From assembly GCF_016587355.1 (NCBI RefSeq), contig NZ_BNJF01000001.1, forward strand, positions 3,253,721 to 3,317,720: a stretch of 64,000 bases of DNA. Reading direction: 5' to 3'. This DNA comes from Ktedonospora formicarum. GTDB taxonomy: Bacteria; Chloroflexota; Ktedonobacteria; Ktedonobacterales; Ktedonobacteraceae. The first letter of the stretch is position 1, and each line of letters begins with the position of its first letter. Below, one piece after another: positions 54,432 through 62,745 of the stretch. Under the pieces are notes generated by a model that saw only the letters and a program-made list of their open reading frames with translations, was not told the origin of the DNA and searched no databases. The translations under genes and the position numbers were made by a program.

Positions 54432-54570
54432 ATGCGAAAACCTTTGCCGCTGTTGCGGCTAGCGCGAGCTCTTTGTCCGAAAACCTGAGCGCGCCGTGCT
54501 CCCGAATGGGGGTCTACGCTCGCCACGCGAGTGACATTAGTTTTCGTATCAACCTGAGCGCGCTCAGGTT
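54432..54570. repeat. Compound palindromic element, GCGAAAACC family
   Basis: Outer arms tgcgaaaac (54432-54440) and gttttcgta (54540-54548), with one G-T pair, enclose gccgc-tgtt-gcggc (54446-54459) and a second internal gaaaacctgagcgcg copy at 54480. Directly after them, 54551-54570 is a perfect 20-bp palindrome (aacctgagcg then cgctcaggtt). It lies just before nuoD. Confidence 0.6.
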
Positions 54571-54619
54571 TTCTATAGGTGATAAGTAGTGTCCAGTCCC
54601 TACTACTATCTGTAATAAT

Positions 54620-55006
54620 TTACCTTCGTAGGCGTCGTAATCGAGCCCAGGCCATATAGGACCACATGCATCCCATTAGGATCGCAAGGCCACTGAACAG
54701 GTAGCGATTGGGGTCCGTGGAGAAAAATGCCAATGCTACAGCCATACCAAAACAGACGAGAGCTACAAGCACAGGCATCATCAAACCCTGTGGATTGCTG
54801 TTCCTTGCCGAGTGCGCGGAGGCGTTGATACGCGTCCTATTCTGTGTCGCTTCTGGTGTTGTTGTGGCACCCTCCCCGTTCCTCCCACCCTCTTTCTGGT
54901 ATGCATATACCTGTGCATTGCGGTTAGCTTTGCTTGTACGTTTTTGTGCCTGGCGACCAGTATTCCTGCGTGCCATTGTTGTCTGATGTGTTCTGGCTTT
55001 TGGCAT
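54620..55006 (-). CDS. Small membrane protein inside the nuo cluster, unknown
   Basis: 128 aa from ATG 55006 (also open to 55033). The first 75 residues are basic and Thr/Gln/Asn-rich, followed by two helices (MMPVLVALVCFGMAVALAFF, YLFSGLAILMGCMWSYMAW) and an Arg-rich end. No complex I subunit matches. It takes the position between nuoC and nuoD, flanked by palindromic elements on both sides. Confidence 0.6.
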   Translation of the reverse strand: MPKARTHQTTMARRNTGRQAQKRTSKANRNAQVYAYQKEGGRNGEGATTTPEATQNRTRINASAHSARNSNPQGLMMPVLVALVCFGMAVALAFFSTDPNRYLFSGLAILMGCMWSYMAWARLRRLRR

Positions 55007-55073
55007 AGCCTTTACCCTTGTTCTAGCGCGCACCTTAAATGCTATGTTTGCGGGCGGCTTCTCTCAGGTATTA

Positions 55074-55163
55074 TCCGAACCAGGGTTGCTGCCCGTCGCA
55101 GCGCCCTCATATGAAAGGCTGCGTCCTGCCGTGGCGAGCGCTCACACACTCAAGTTTTTCGGA
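55074..55163. repeat. Possible diverged palindromic element
   Basis: Short outer arms tccgaa (55074-55079) and ttcgga (55158-55163) flank a GC-rich interval that shares cgctcgccacg-like sequence with the element at 54432-54570. Weak on its own. Confidence 0.35.
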
Positions 55164-55168
55164 AGAAT

Positions 55169-55873
55169 TTATTCCGAATCTGCCTGAGTTTCACCCGCTT
55201 CCTGGTAATCCTGGAACGCGTGTCCAAAGGTTGGTGTTCCTGGATGCAGGCGCTCCTGCTGACCTTGACCCAGCTTCTTCTGGACCACCTTTTCCAGATT
55301 CTGCTGTTGGAACTGTCCCGAAACAGCCATATTCGGGTCTACCTGGGTTGTCGCACGCGGTTTGGCGGTCAACGGTGTTTGCTTGAAGTCCTTCAGCAGA
55401 GGGTAGCCTTCAAATTCATCGTCGAGCAGCATACGGCGTAGGTCGGGGTGCCCCGAGAAGCGAATGCCATACATATCGTAGGTCTCGCGCTCAAGCCAAT
55501 TAGCTGTTGGCCAGACAGAAACCACACTATCGACCTCTGGCGTGTCACGATTCAGACGCACCTTGAGTTGCAACAACTGTGCACGTGTAATGGAGCGAAG
55601 GTGATAAATGGTCTCCAGGTGATCGACCATGTCGACTCCTGAGATGCATGAGAGCAGATCAAATCCTAGCTGATCGCGTAAGAAGCGGCAGACGGCAACC
55701 AGGTTCTCTTTCTCAATGACCAGGCCCAGATAATCACCCTTTTGCGTCGTTGTGTTGACGGGCTTATGTGTGATCTGTGCCAGAGGCTCCAGGTCGCGAG
55801 CCAGCGCCGCGTTCTGGTCACGGTAGCCAGTTGTCGCGCTGGGAATATTTAAAGAACGTGGTACTAGATCCAT
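55169..55873 (-). CDS. nuoC: NADH-quinone oxidoreductase subunit C
   Basis: 234 aa. The 30-kDa subunit domain is at about 50-165, with CISGVDM, YHLRSI and the family signature ERETYDMYGIRFSGHPDLRR (split here as ERETYDMYGI and RFSGHPDLRR), then LLKDFKQTPL. A Gln-rich C-terminal extension of about 60 residues is not part of the family. It overlaps the nuoA stop by 10 bases, so nuoB, normally between them, is absent. Confidence 0.95.
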   Translation of the reverse strand: MDLVPRSLNIPSATTGYRDQNAALARDLEPLAQITHKPVNTTTQKGDYLGLVIEKENLVAVCRFLRDQLGFDLLSCISGVDMVDHLETIYHLRSITRAQLLQLKVRLNRDTPEVDSVVSVWPTANWLERETYDMYGIRFSGHPDLRRMLLDDEFEGYPLLKDFKQTPLTAKPRATTQVDPNMAVSGQFQQQNLEKVVQKKLGQGQQERLHPGTPTFGHAFQDYQEAGETQADSE

Positions 55874-56220
55874 CGCGTTACTCCCTTACGCCAGGCATAC
55901 ACCAGGCCAAGCGCGAGCACTAAGATAAAGAAGAGTATTTCGACAAAACCGAAGATACCTAAATGCTTAAAAATGACTGCCCACGAAATGAGGAAGACAA
56001 TATCCACGTCAAAAGCGACAAAAAGCAGGGCAAAAATGTAGAAGCCAAGCGGATATTGTACCCAGGCTGAACCGATAGGTGCTTCACCAGATTCATAGGT
56101 CTGGGCTTTTTCTTTTGTTTTTTTATGGGGTGAGAGTAAGTTAGAAACGACGGTTGCAAGAATAGCAAAGACAAAGCCCGCCGCTAACAAAATACCCGCG
56201 TATAAGTACCCAAGAGACAC
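55864..56220 (-). CDS. nuoA: NADH-quinone oxidoreductase subunit A
   Basis: 118 aa from GTG 56220, which has GGGAGG eight bases upstream; the open frame to 56277 lacks a signal. Three membrane helices, with the conserved YESGEAPIGSAWVQYPLGFY loop and FDVDIVFLISWA. It belongs to the membrane arm of complex I. First gene of the cluster, overlapping nuoC by 10 bases. Confidence 0.94.
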   Translation of the reverse strand: MSLGYLYAGILLAAGFVFAILATVVSNLLSPHKKTKEKAQTYESGEAPIGSAWVQYPLGFYIFALLFVAFDVDIVFLISWAVIFKHLGIFGFVEILFFILVLALGLVYAWRKGVTRWI

Positions 56221-56310
56221 AAGCGTTCCTCCCAATACAAGCCTCTGCCGAAACCGACAGAGGCAAGGATGCTGCATTGATTATAGCACAGCGAGTAAGG
56301 GCCGACAATT

Positions 56311-59073
56311 TCAGGTGAGCTGGGGTAGTTGCACTGTATCAGGCTTAGCTAGAACCTGGAATTCGGGGAGGGTAGCGTCTTTATGTGCCACACTGACACC
56401 AGCAACAATCACACTGACGTTATCCTCGCCGCCTCCCTTGAGTGCTGCCTGGATGAGTGCATCCGCGACGCTTTGTGTATCCTTATCCATGCGCTTGACA
56501 ATGCTTTCGATTTGGGGATCGCGCACCATGTCCCAGAGACCATCCGAGCAGAGCATGAAGCGATCTCCTTCTTGTGTCTGTTCCTCGAAAGCATCTATTT
56601 CGATGGCAGCCTTTTCGCCCAGGCTGCGATAGATTTGGTTGCGTTTAGGGTGAGTGTAGATATCATCAGGTTGGATAATACCTGCCTCAACCAGGCTGGC
56701 GACAACCGAGTGATCATTCGTCACTTTGCGTAGTTTTCCCTCGCTCTCGCGATAGAGATAGGTGCGACTATCACCAACATTACTAACGTAGGCCATGTCG
56801 TTAACGATAAGTGCGGCTGTCATTGTTGTGCCCATATCGGCGTGCTTGTCTACATTCTGTTGATGGACAGCCTGATTCGCGCTCTGTACACCATCTACTA
56901 GCAGCCGAACCAGACCTTCGCGGGGAAGATCGTTGCTTGCTTGCAGGGTCGGGAGCATAAAGTTGACGATAGTTTGAATCGCGAGGCGGCTCGCGTCACG
57001 TCCAGCGGCGTGTCCCCCCATGCCGTCCGCAACCACGAAGAGGCCGAATGGGAGTTTCTCGCCCTGCACCATACAGGTGCCCTGGGATGCGAAGAAACTA
57101 TCCTCATTAGGTTTATATTTGCGCTTGATACCTGGATCGGTGTGAGTTCCAACGAGATAGCGCATATATGTGTGAGTCTTTGGGCGGGGCGTTGTCTTCT
57201 CTGTAAAAGTGTCACTGGCAGGTTGTGAGCTTTCGCCTTGCTTCTTCTTTATCTCCACAGTTGGAACATCGGCCAGAGAGCTTGCAGGAGCCATGCCCGC
57301 AGGGGCCGCTGATTGGAGATACTGGGAGGGGATGCGTAGGTGCAACCCTGAGACAGAAGGTGAAAGGGGGCAACGACAATGCGAGCAGAAGTTATCGCCT
57401 TTCGCAACAGGATGGTTGCAATTGGGGCAGCTTAAAGCTACTGCCTGCGGTTGTGAAGGCGCCACGTTCGCCTGAGGTGCTGTTGGAGCTGGCACACTGG
57501 TACTTATTGTAGGCGGAGCTTGATTACTGGATTGGCGTATGGGAATAGTCGGTAATTCTTCCATGAGGGCTGGTGGTAGTGCTCCATTTGCCTCCTCATG
57601 GCTTGCTACTTGTGGTTCTGTTGGAGCGTGAGAACTAGCGGATGCTGCCTGGTTGGCGGGGTGCCATGCTGGTATTGTTGGCAACTCCTCCAAGCGGGAA
57701 GGTGGTAGTGCGTTGCGTGCCTCTTCCTGCGCGATGCGCGAGGCATCGATAGCTGCGTTCTGCTCGGCTTCTTCAAGCATTTTATGTGTGCGCCTGCGTT
57801 GTGCGCGTTTCCGCCCAAAGATAATGCTCACCAGGACGAGTAGGATGATTAATATGACCAGTGTGGCAATGACCAGTGGCAGAATGGGAATAGAGAAGCC
57901 ATCCATAATATTAGAGCCAATTGTTGGCGTAGGGGTAGCGTTGTCTTTCAATTTTTGTGCCTCGTTCGCCTTGCGCTCGAATTGGTGAGCACCATCAAAA
58001 TCTTGATTATTTTTCACCGCCAATTTGAATGAGCTTTCGGCCTGTTTATAGTCAGGTGGCTGTCGGTAGTAAAGAGCCAGACCTTGTAGCCAGTTTAGAT
58101 GTACATCGTTTGGCGTATTCTTATTGATATCTAGGAACTTTTTTCCGCTGATGAGCGGAACATGCTGAAGGCCCTCAGAGAGATCCTGTCTTGTGAGTGT
58201 ACCGGTGGTCGTATGAATTGTCACTAGTTCTCCACTGGCGTTGACCAGCGGGGTACCGGGCTCAGGTGACGCATTGGTTGAAAGCACGTTTGGCGTGTTA
58301 TATTGCGTTATGGGTGTTGTATTTTTTGCGTCACTGGTAGAGGGGACTTCTGTGGAGTTCGCGTTCTGGGTCAGACCAACCATGGTTGTTTGTGAAGGGT
58401 CCACCTGCGCCAGATCGAGATAGGGAAAGATTTTGGGAAAGTTAAAGGAAAATAAGACCGCGCTATTGTCGGTGCAGGTGCCCGTCGCGTCCAGGCAGAA
58501 GGCATTGAGCGCGACATTGGCCTGGGGATCAGATTTGTTATATACCTCCTGAGGTGGAATGCTACTATTGAACATAGTGCTAAAACTAATACTTAGTGAG
58601 ATCAAACGTGCGTTGGCGTTTGCAGGCTGACAGCCTGGACCATTCTTGCTGACTACATTGCTATCTGTGAGAACCCAGGTATTTTGAGTTTCTGTTTCCA
58701 GGCCTGGAAAGCTTTTCCCTGCCTTGTCTCTGGACCAGCTAGCAATAATGACACCCAGGCCATTGCATTGATATGGAAGTGCTTCGCGAGTGTCTTGTGG
58801 AATCAGCGGGGCAGAGGGGTGCGAATGAGAAGGTGTTGAGAGGGTACCAACCTCGGCGATATCGTATGTTGCCAGTAAACGTACGATAGCGGCTCCTGCG
58901 CGGGCGACCTGCTGGGTTGGGTCCTGCTGCGCTGTGCTGGACCTAGAGGCTGCAACTGCTCCCATTGAAGACAATAGTAGCAGTTGCAGCGAGACCACAA
59001 GAGCGAGCAAGCCTCGTAGGGCTGCTCGCTGCATACGTCCATGTCCTTGAGAGAGAAACCTGTGCCTACACAT
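56311..59073 (-). CDS. PP2C phosphatase fused to exported trypsin-fold-like, TPR-like and zinc-ribbon parts
   Basis: 920 aa from the ATG at 59073, best spaced from AAGGGA (59079 is also possible). Order: signal or anchor helix (LLALVVSLQLLLLSS); exported domain of about 300 residues whose GLGVIIAS, WVLTDSNVV and PGTPLVNASGELVTI recall trypsin-like proteases but lack the GNSGGP serine; a short TPR-like part; membrane helix (LPLVIATLVILIILLVLVSI); Pro/Ala-rich linker; zinc ribbon CPNC...CSHC; and a full PP2C domain with PNEDSF, VADGMGGHAAG, NVGDSRTYL and GGEDNVSVIV for metal binding. It should reverse Ser/Thr phosphorylation, perhaps by the kinase encoded 50 bases upstream and by the two receptor kinases, whose zinc ribbons it shares. 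Confidence 0.9.
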   Translation of the reverse strand: MCRHRFLSQGHGRMQRAALRGLLALVVSLQLLLLSSMGAVAASRSSTAQQDPTQQVARAGAAIVRLLATYDIAEVGTLSTPSHSHPSAPLIPQDTREALPYQCNGLGVIIASWSRDKAGKSFPGLETETQNTWVLTDSNVVSKNGPGCQPANANARLISLSISFSTMFNSSIPPQEVYNKSDPQANVALNAFCLDATGTCTDNSAVLFSFNFPKIFPYLDLAQVDPSQTTMVGLTQNANSTEVPSTSDAKNTTPITQYNTPNVLSTNASPEPGTPLVNASGELVTIHTTTGTLTRQDLSEGLQHVPLISGKKFLDINKNTPNDVHLNWLQGLALYYRQPPDYKQAESSFKLAVKNNQDFDGAHQFERKANEAQKLKDNATPTPTIGSNIMDGFSIPILPLVIATLVILIILLVLVSIIFGRKRAQRRRTHKMLEEAEQNAAIDASRIAQEEARNALPPSRLEELPTIPAWHPANQAASASSHAPTEPQVASHEEANGALPPALMEELPTIPIRQSSNQAPPTISTSVPAPTAPQANVAPSQPQAVALSCPNCNHPVAKGDNFCSHCRCPLSPSVSGLHLRIPSQYLQSAAPAGMAPASSLADVPTVEIKKKQGESSQPASDTFTEKTTPRPKTHTYMRYLVGTHTDPGIKRKYKPNEDSFFASQGTCMVQGEKLPFGLFVVADGMGGHAAGRDASRLAIQTIVNFMLPTLQASNDLPREGLVRLLVDGVQSANQAVHQQNVDKHADMGTTMTAALIVNDMAYVSNVGDSRTYLYRESEGKLRKVTNDHSVVASLVEAGIIQPDDIYTHPKRNQIYRSLGEKAAIEIDAFEEQTQEGDRFMLCSDGLWDMVRDPQIESIVKRMDKDTQSVADALIQAALKGGGEDNVSVIVAGVSVAHKDATLPEFQVLAKPDTVQLPQLT

Positions 59074-59124
59074 TGACATTGTCCCTTCACGCCAAAAATG
59101 CAGAGCTTTAGGGAGATTGGCCTT

Positions 59125-60933
59125 TTATCTCCCTAAACGCATGCGTAACCGTTGGTACATCTGCTGTACTGCCGGACTTGTTCCTAATGGGCCCATAACG
59201 TAGCTGCACTCGCGCCAGGCATCGTTGAGCTTGTTCTCATTTTCGTATGCCTGGGCCAGCAGGAAACGTATGTTGTGATCGGCTGGATTAGAGACCAGGA
59301 CCTGGACTAAGGCGGCTTCAGCCAATTCATAGCGGCGTAAGTGCATTGCCAGATTTCCAAGTGCTCGTGCGAAGAAGGCTACCATTTGTGGTGATTCCCT
59401 TCTTGTCTGAGCGAGCTTGAAGGCTTCATCGTATTCACGTAGTGCCGGCTCTAATTGCCCAGTCTTCTCGTAGCACTGTCCTAGACGGAAATGAGTTTCA
59501 GGGTCCTGCCCATTGAGTTCGATGGACTTCCGATAGGGGGAGATGGCTTGCGCAGGTTGTGGGCGTAGGTAGAGCCAGATATCACCTATCAATTTGTGTG
59601 TTTCAGCATCATTAGGATTGAGGCCCAGGGAACGGTTATATGCCTGGAGCGCGAAGTCGATTTGTGGTGGTCTGCGACGAGCGAACACTTGCCCAAAGAT
59701 CTTGTGGACCAGGGCATTATTATCTTCCAGTGCACATGCCTGAGTGACGGCTGTATAGGCTGGCTCGATGCGGCCTGCCGTCAGGTGTCCAAGCGCGGCG
59801 GTAATATATGAGCCAGCCGGGCCAGTTGTGCCTGAAGTCGGTGTCGCGAGTCCAGCCTGACCTGGGAGCGAGACACTTGGACCAGAGTGGGGTCCCTGGT
59901 TGACGCTTGAACCCGCTAAGCTGCTCTGGTTCCCACCTGTGCTGGGACCACCGGAAGGGGGTTCGTGACGCATGGGAGGGGTGGTGGTGACTGGTGAGAG
60001 CGCGCGAATCGCGTCTTCCATCGCTCGACAGGTCTGCCAGCGCTGATCTGGTCCATATGCCAGGGAGCGCATGATAATTCCCTCAAAGGCAGGGGTAATA
60101 TCTGGGCGTAATTGGCGCAATGGTGGGAATGAGAATATGGATGGCTTGTTGTTCGCGGCATCATGGGCCGTCAGGACACGATACAAGGTTGCGCCAAGCG
60201 AGTAGATATCGCTACGTGGCTCTGGGGAACCATGCAACTGCTCCGGGGGCGCGTAGCCAAGTGTCATGATGATCGTCGATTGACGCTGAGACTGGAAACT
60301 GCGAGCAATACCGAAGTCGATCAATTTAATCTCATCACGTCCCGTAATCATGACATTTGAGGGCTTAAGATCGCGGAAGATGACGGGTGGTGATTGCATA
60401 TGCAGATAGTTTAGCACGCTACATAGCTGCTGAGCCCAGTTGCGAGCTCGCGCCTCTGTGACGCCACGCGCGCCGTTATTGCCAACAACATGCCCTTCTT
60501 TATCTAGTACTTCCGAGAGTGTGCGGCCATCAATGAAGTCCATGACCAGATAGTGGCGACCAGACTCTACAAAGAAGTCTCGCACACGTGGGATGCAGGA
60601 GTGGTTCAGGTCAAGCAGGAGTGTCGCCTCGCGCGAGAACCACTCGACTGCCTGAGTCCGGTCTTTCTCGTCCTGGAATTCATCAAGCATTTCCTTGACG
60701 GCGCATGGGCGATTAAAGCGCGTGTCAATCGCGCGGTAAACTGCGCCCATACCGCCGGATGCCACCAGACGCTCGATCCGGTAACGGCGCTCTGATAGCT
60801 CTGTCCCTGCCGGTAGGCGACGGCGCGATCCTATCACTCCCCCTTCGGTCGATGGCGACGAGTCCGGCTGCGACGATTGGGCATTGCTGACTGACGATAA
60901 GGGATTTTGATCTGATGGGTAGCTATTATTCAT
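59125..60933 (-). CDS. Ser/Thr protein kinase with C-terminal TPR domain
   Basis: 602 aa, no membrane helix. A PknB-type kinase spans about 45-310: ASGGMGAVYRA glycine loop, Lys in CAVKEM, FRDLKPSNVM (Phe-Arg-Asp where most have His-Arg-Asp), DFGIARSF and GYAPPEQLHG. A Ser/Gly/Pro linker leads to five or more TPR units from about 385, ending in NPADHNIRFLLAQAYENENKL. It is probably cytoplasmic, with substrates chosen by the TPR part. Same strand as and 50 bases from the PP2C gene, so a kinase-phosphatase operon. AGG precedes ATG 60933. Confidence 0.93.
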   Translation of the reverse strand: MNNSYPSDQNPLSSVSNAQSSQPDSSPSTEGGVIGSRRRLPAGTELSERRYRIERLVASGGMGAVYRAIDTRFNRPCAVKEMLDEFQDEKDRTQAVEWFSREATLLLDLNHSCIPRVRDFFVESGRHYLVMDFIDGRTLSEVLDKEGHVVGNNGARGVTEARARNWAQQLCSVLNYLHMQSPPVIFRDLKPSNVMITGRDEIKLIDFGIARSFQSQRQSTIIMTLGYAPPEQLHGSPEPRSDIYSLGATLYRVLTAHDAANNKPSIFSFPPLRQLRPDITPAFEGIIMRSLAYGPDQRWQTCRAMEDAIRALSPVTTTPPMRHEPPSGGPSTGGNQSSLAGSSVNQGPHSGPSVSLPGQAGLATPTSGTTGPAGSYITAALGHLTAGRIEPAYTAVTQACALEDNNALVHKIFGQVFARRRPPQIDFALQAYNRSLGLNPNDAETHKLIGDIWLYLRPQPAQAISPYRKSIELNGQDPETHFRLGQCYEKTGQLEPALREYDEAFKLAQTRRESPQMVAFFARALGNLAMHLRRYELAEAALVQVLVSNPADHNIRFLLAQAYENENKLNDAWRECSYVMGPLGTSPAVQQMYQRLRMRLGR

Positions 60934-61121
60934 ATAACCTGTTACCGCTCTATGACTACATGTTTCTCTAGACTTCTTACAGAATAACTTCTAGATCCCT
61001 CTGTGAGGTAGGGCACGTGACGCTACATTTATTTTAGTCTCAATTGGGGGCATTATAACACATCTTAGCATTCGTGAGCAGTAGCGGATTTCACATTTTT
61101 CAAGCGGTATTGCTTTTGCTC

Positions 61122-61156
61122 GCCAGATTGGGTCGTGCGAACATACCCAATCTGGC
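61122..61156. terminator. Hairpin after hisD
   Basis: Gccagattgggt (61122-61133) pairs with acccaatctggc (61145-61156), 11-base loop. On the minus strand it lies 37 bases after the hisD stop. No T run follows, so termination is likely but not certain. Confidence 0.55.
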
Positions 61157-61192
61157 AAGGATTGCGTGTCATAGTGCCCTCATCTCAGGGCT

Positions 61193-62515
61193 TTATTTAT
61201 GTGAGGTGCGGGCAGGCCGATTGGTAACGGATTGGGCGTGCGAGGGGAAGCCCTCGAACTCCGCCAGGCGACGTGTTGTCTCGCTCAGTCCCGCGTAGCC
61301 TTCCTCCGTCACGTAGGCGATTCCTGTGCGTTTCAGGAAGTCGAAAACTGAGGTGCAGGAGAAGGTATGGGCGAAACCACCTGTTGGCAGCACTGCATTT
61401 GTTCCCAGGCTGTAGTTGCCCAGGCTGATAGGCGCATAGGCTCCTAGAAGAATCTCACCCGCGTTGCGTAGCGAAGGCAGGATTGCGAACGGTTCTCGCA
61501 CCTGTACTTCCATATGCTCGGGGGCATACTCGTTCACGAAGTCGATGGCCTCTTGTATGTTTGATGCCAGGACAATGCCGCCTGTGCCCTTTTCACTCTC
61601 CAGGCCTGTATAGCAGAAGGTTCGCCTTGGCTCTGGTAATGTGGCGATCTTGTGAGGGAGCAACTCCTGGACCATGTTGGCTAGCTCGCGGCTGGTGGTG
61701 ACCAGCAGGCTTGAGGAGTCGGGACCATGCTCCGCCTCGATCAGCAGGTCGCGTGCGATCAGTTCTGGGTCCGCGCTCTCGTCGGCGAGAATGATGGCTT
61801 CACTTGAACCTGCGGGCAGGCCAACATCTACTGTGCCGTAGAGCAGGCGCTTGGCTGCCGAGACATACGGGCTGCCAGGGCCAGTAATTTTGTGGACACG
61901 GGCTATGCTCTCGGTGCCATACGCGAGCGCGGCGATGGCCTGTGCGCCACCAACACGGTAGATCTCATGCACGCCACAGAGGTCCGCCGCAACCAGGGAT
62001 GCTGGATCAACCTCGCCGTCGGGTCCTGGTGGCGTGCAGACAACGATGCGCGGGACACCCGCGATACTGGCTGGTGTTGCCAGCATGTACATGACTGAGG
62101 GGAAGGCTCCTTTGCCGCGTGGCACATAGAGCCCTACACTACTGATGGGCGTAATCTTTTCGCCAGCCATGACTCCTGGTGCTACTTCGGTAAACCATTG
62201 CTCGTGTGGCATTTGATGCTGGTGGAAGGTTCGTACATTGCGGACAGCATGTTCGATGGCGGCGTATACCTCTTTATCTAGCCGCTCATGCGCCTGCTCG
62301 ATCTCTTCGCGACTCACGCGCAGGCGTTCGGGTGACACCTGTACATGGTCGAAGCGCTCCATAAATTCTACCAGGGCCGCATCTCCCCGGTCGCGGATTG
62401 TGTTGACAATAGGTCGCACATACTCGATCAATTCATCAATTTTTACTTCGGCGCGTCGAAGGAGGCGCGCACGCTGTGAAGCATCGAGCTGTGCCAGCTC
62501 ATAAAAGTGGATCAT
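61193..62515 (-). CDS. hisD: Histidinol dehydrogenase
   Basis: 440 aa from ATG 62515, with AAGGAAG upstream; the frame to 62551 lacks a signal. Motifs are VPRGKGAFPSVMYMLATPA, GGAQAIAALAYGTESI, KITGPGSPYVSAAKRLLYG, AGSSEAIILADE, AEHGPDSSSLLVT, YAPEHMEV and SFCTSVFDF-type metal region (FSCTSVFDF). It catalyses the last two steps of histidine synthesis, from histidinol to histidine, using NAD and zinc. No other his biosynthesis gene is in the window. Confidence 0.96.
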   Translation of the reverse strand: MIHFYELAQLDASQRARLLRRAEVKIDELIEYVRPIVNTIRDRGDAALVEFMERFDHVQVSPERLRVSREEIEQAHERLDKEVYAAIEHAVRNVRTFHQHQMPHEQWFTEVAPGVMAGEKITPISSVGLYVPRGKGAFPSVMYMLATPASIAGVPRIVVCTPPGPDGEVDPASLVAADLCGVHEIYRVGGAQAIAALAYGTESIARVHKITGPGSPYVSAAKRLLYGTVDVGLPAGSSEAIILADESADPELIARDLLIEAEHGPDSSSLLVTTSRELANMVQELLPHKIATLPEPRRTFCYTGLESEKGTGGIVLASNIQEAIDFVNEYAPEHMEVQVREPFAILPSLRNAGEILLGAYAPISLGNYSLGTNAVLPTGGFAHTFSCTSVFDFLKRTGIAYVTEEGYAGLSETTRRLAEFEGFPSHAQSVTNRPARTSHK

Positions 62516-62684
62516 TGATTTGCTTCCTTTTCCCAGCTTGTATGCCAGCACACTGCTGTCTCTCTATCCCTCCCACACATAGCGAATAATGGTAGGGTGA
62601 CTCCTTTAGCTACTTTACCATCATACCGAGAAAAGGCGACCCTTGTCTACTCATAGGCAATTAGGCAGGGACTTGTCATGGAGA

Positions 62685-62741
62685 TGAAGCGAATTGCGTT
62701 AAAAGCAAGCAAGTAATTATTTTTTAACGCAATTCGCTTCA
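62685..62741. terminator. 20-bp perfect hairpin terminator of the MFS gene
   Basis: 62685-62704 pairs with 62722-62741 around a 17-base loop, 5 bases after the stop of the transporter on the minus strand. Confidence 0.8.
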
Positions 62742-62745
62742 CAAT

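Noticed and set aside
54410..55168. Possible hidden nuoB between nuoC and nuoD
   Set aside because: No frame shows the CCxxE cluster-binding motif or other NuoB signatures; only a two-helix small protein and palindromes are found.
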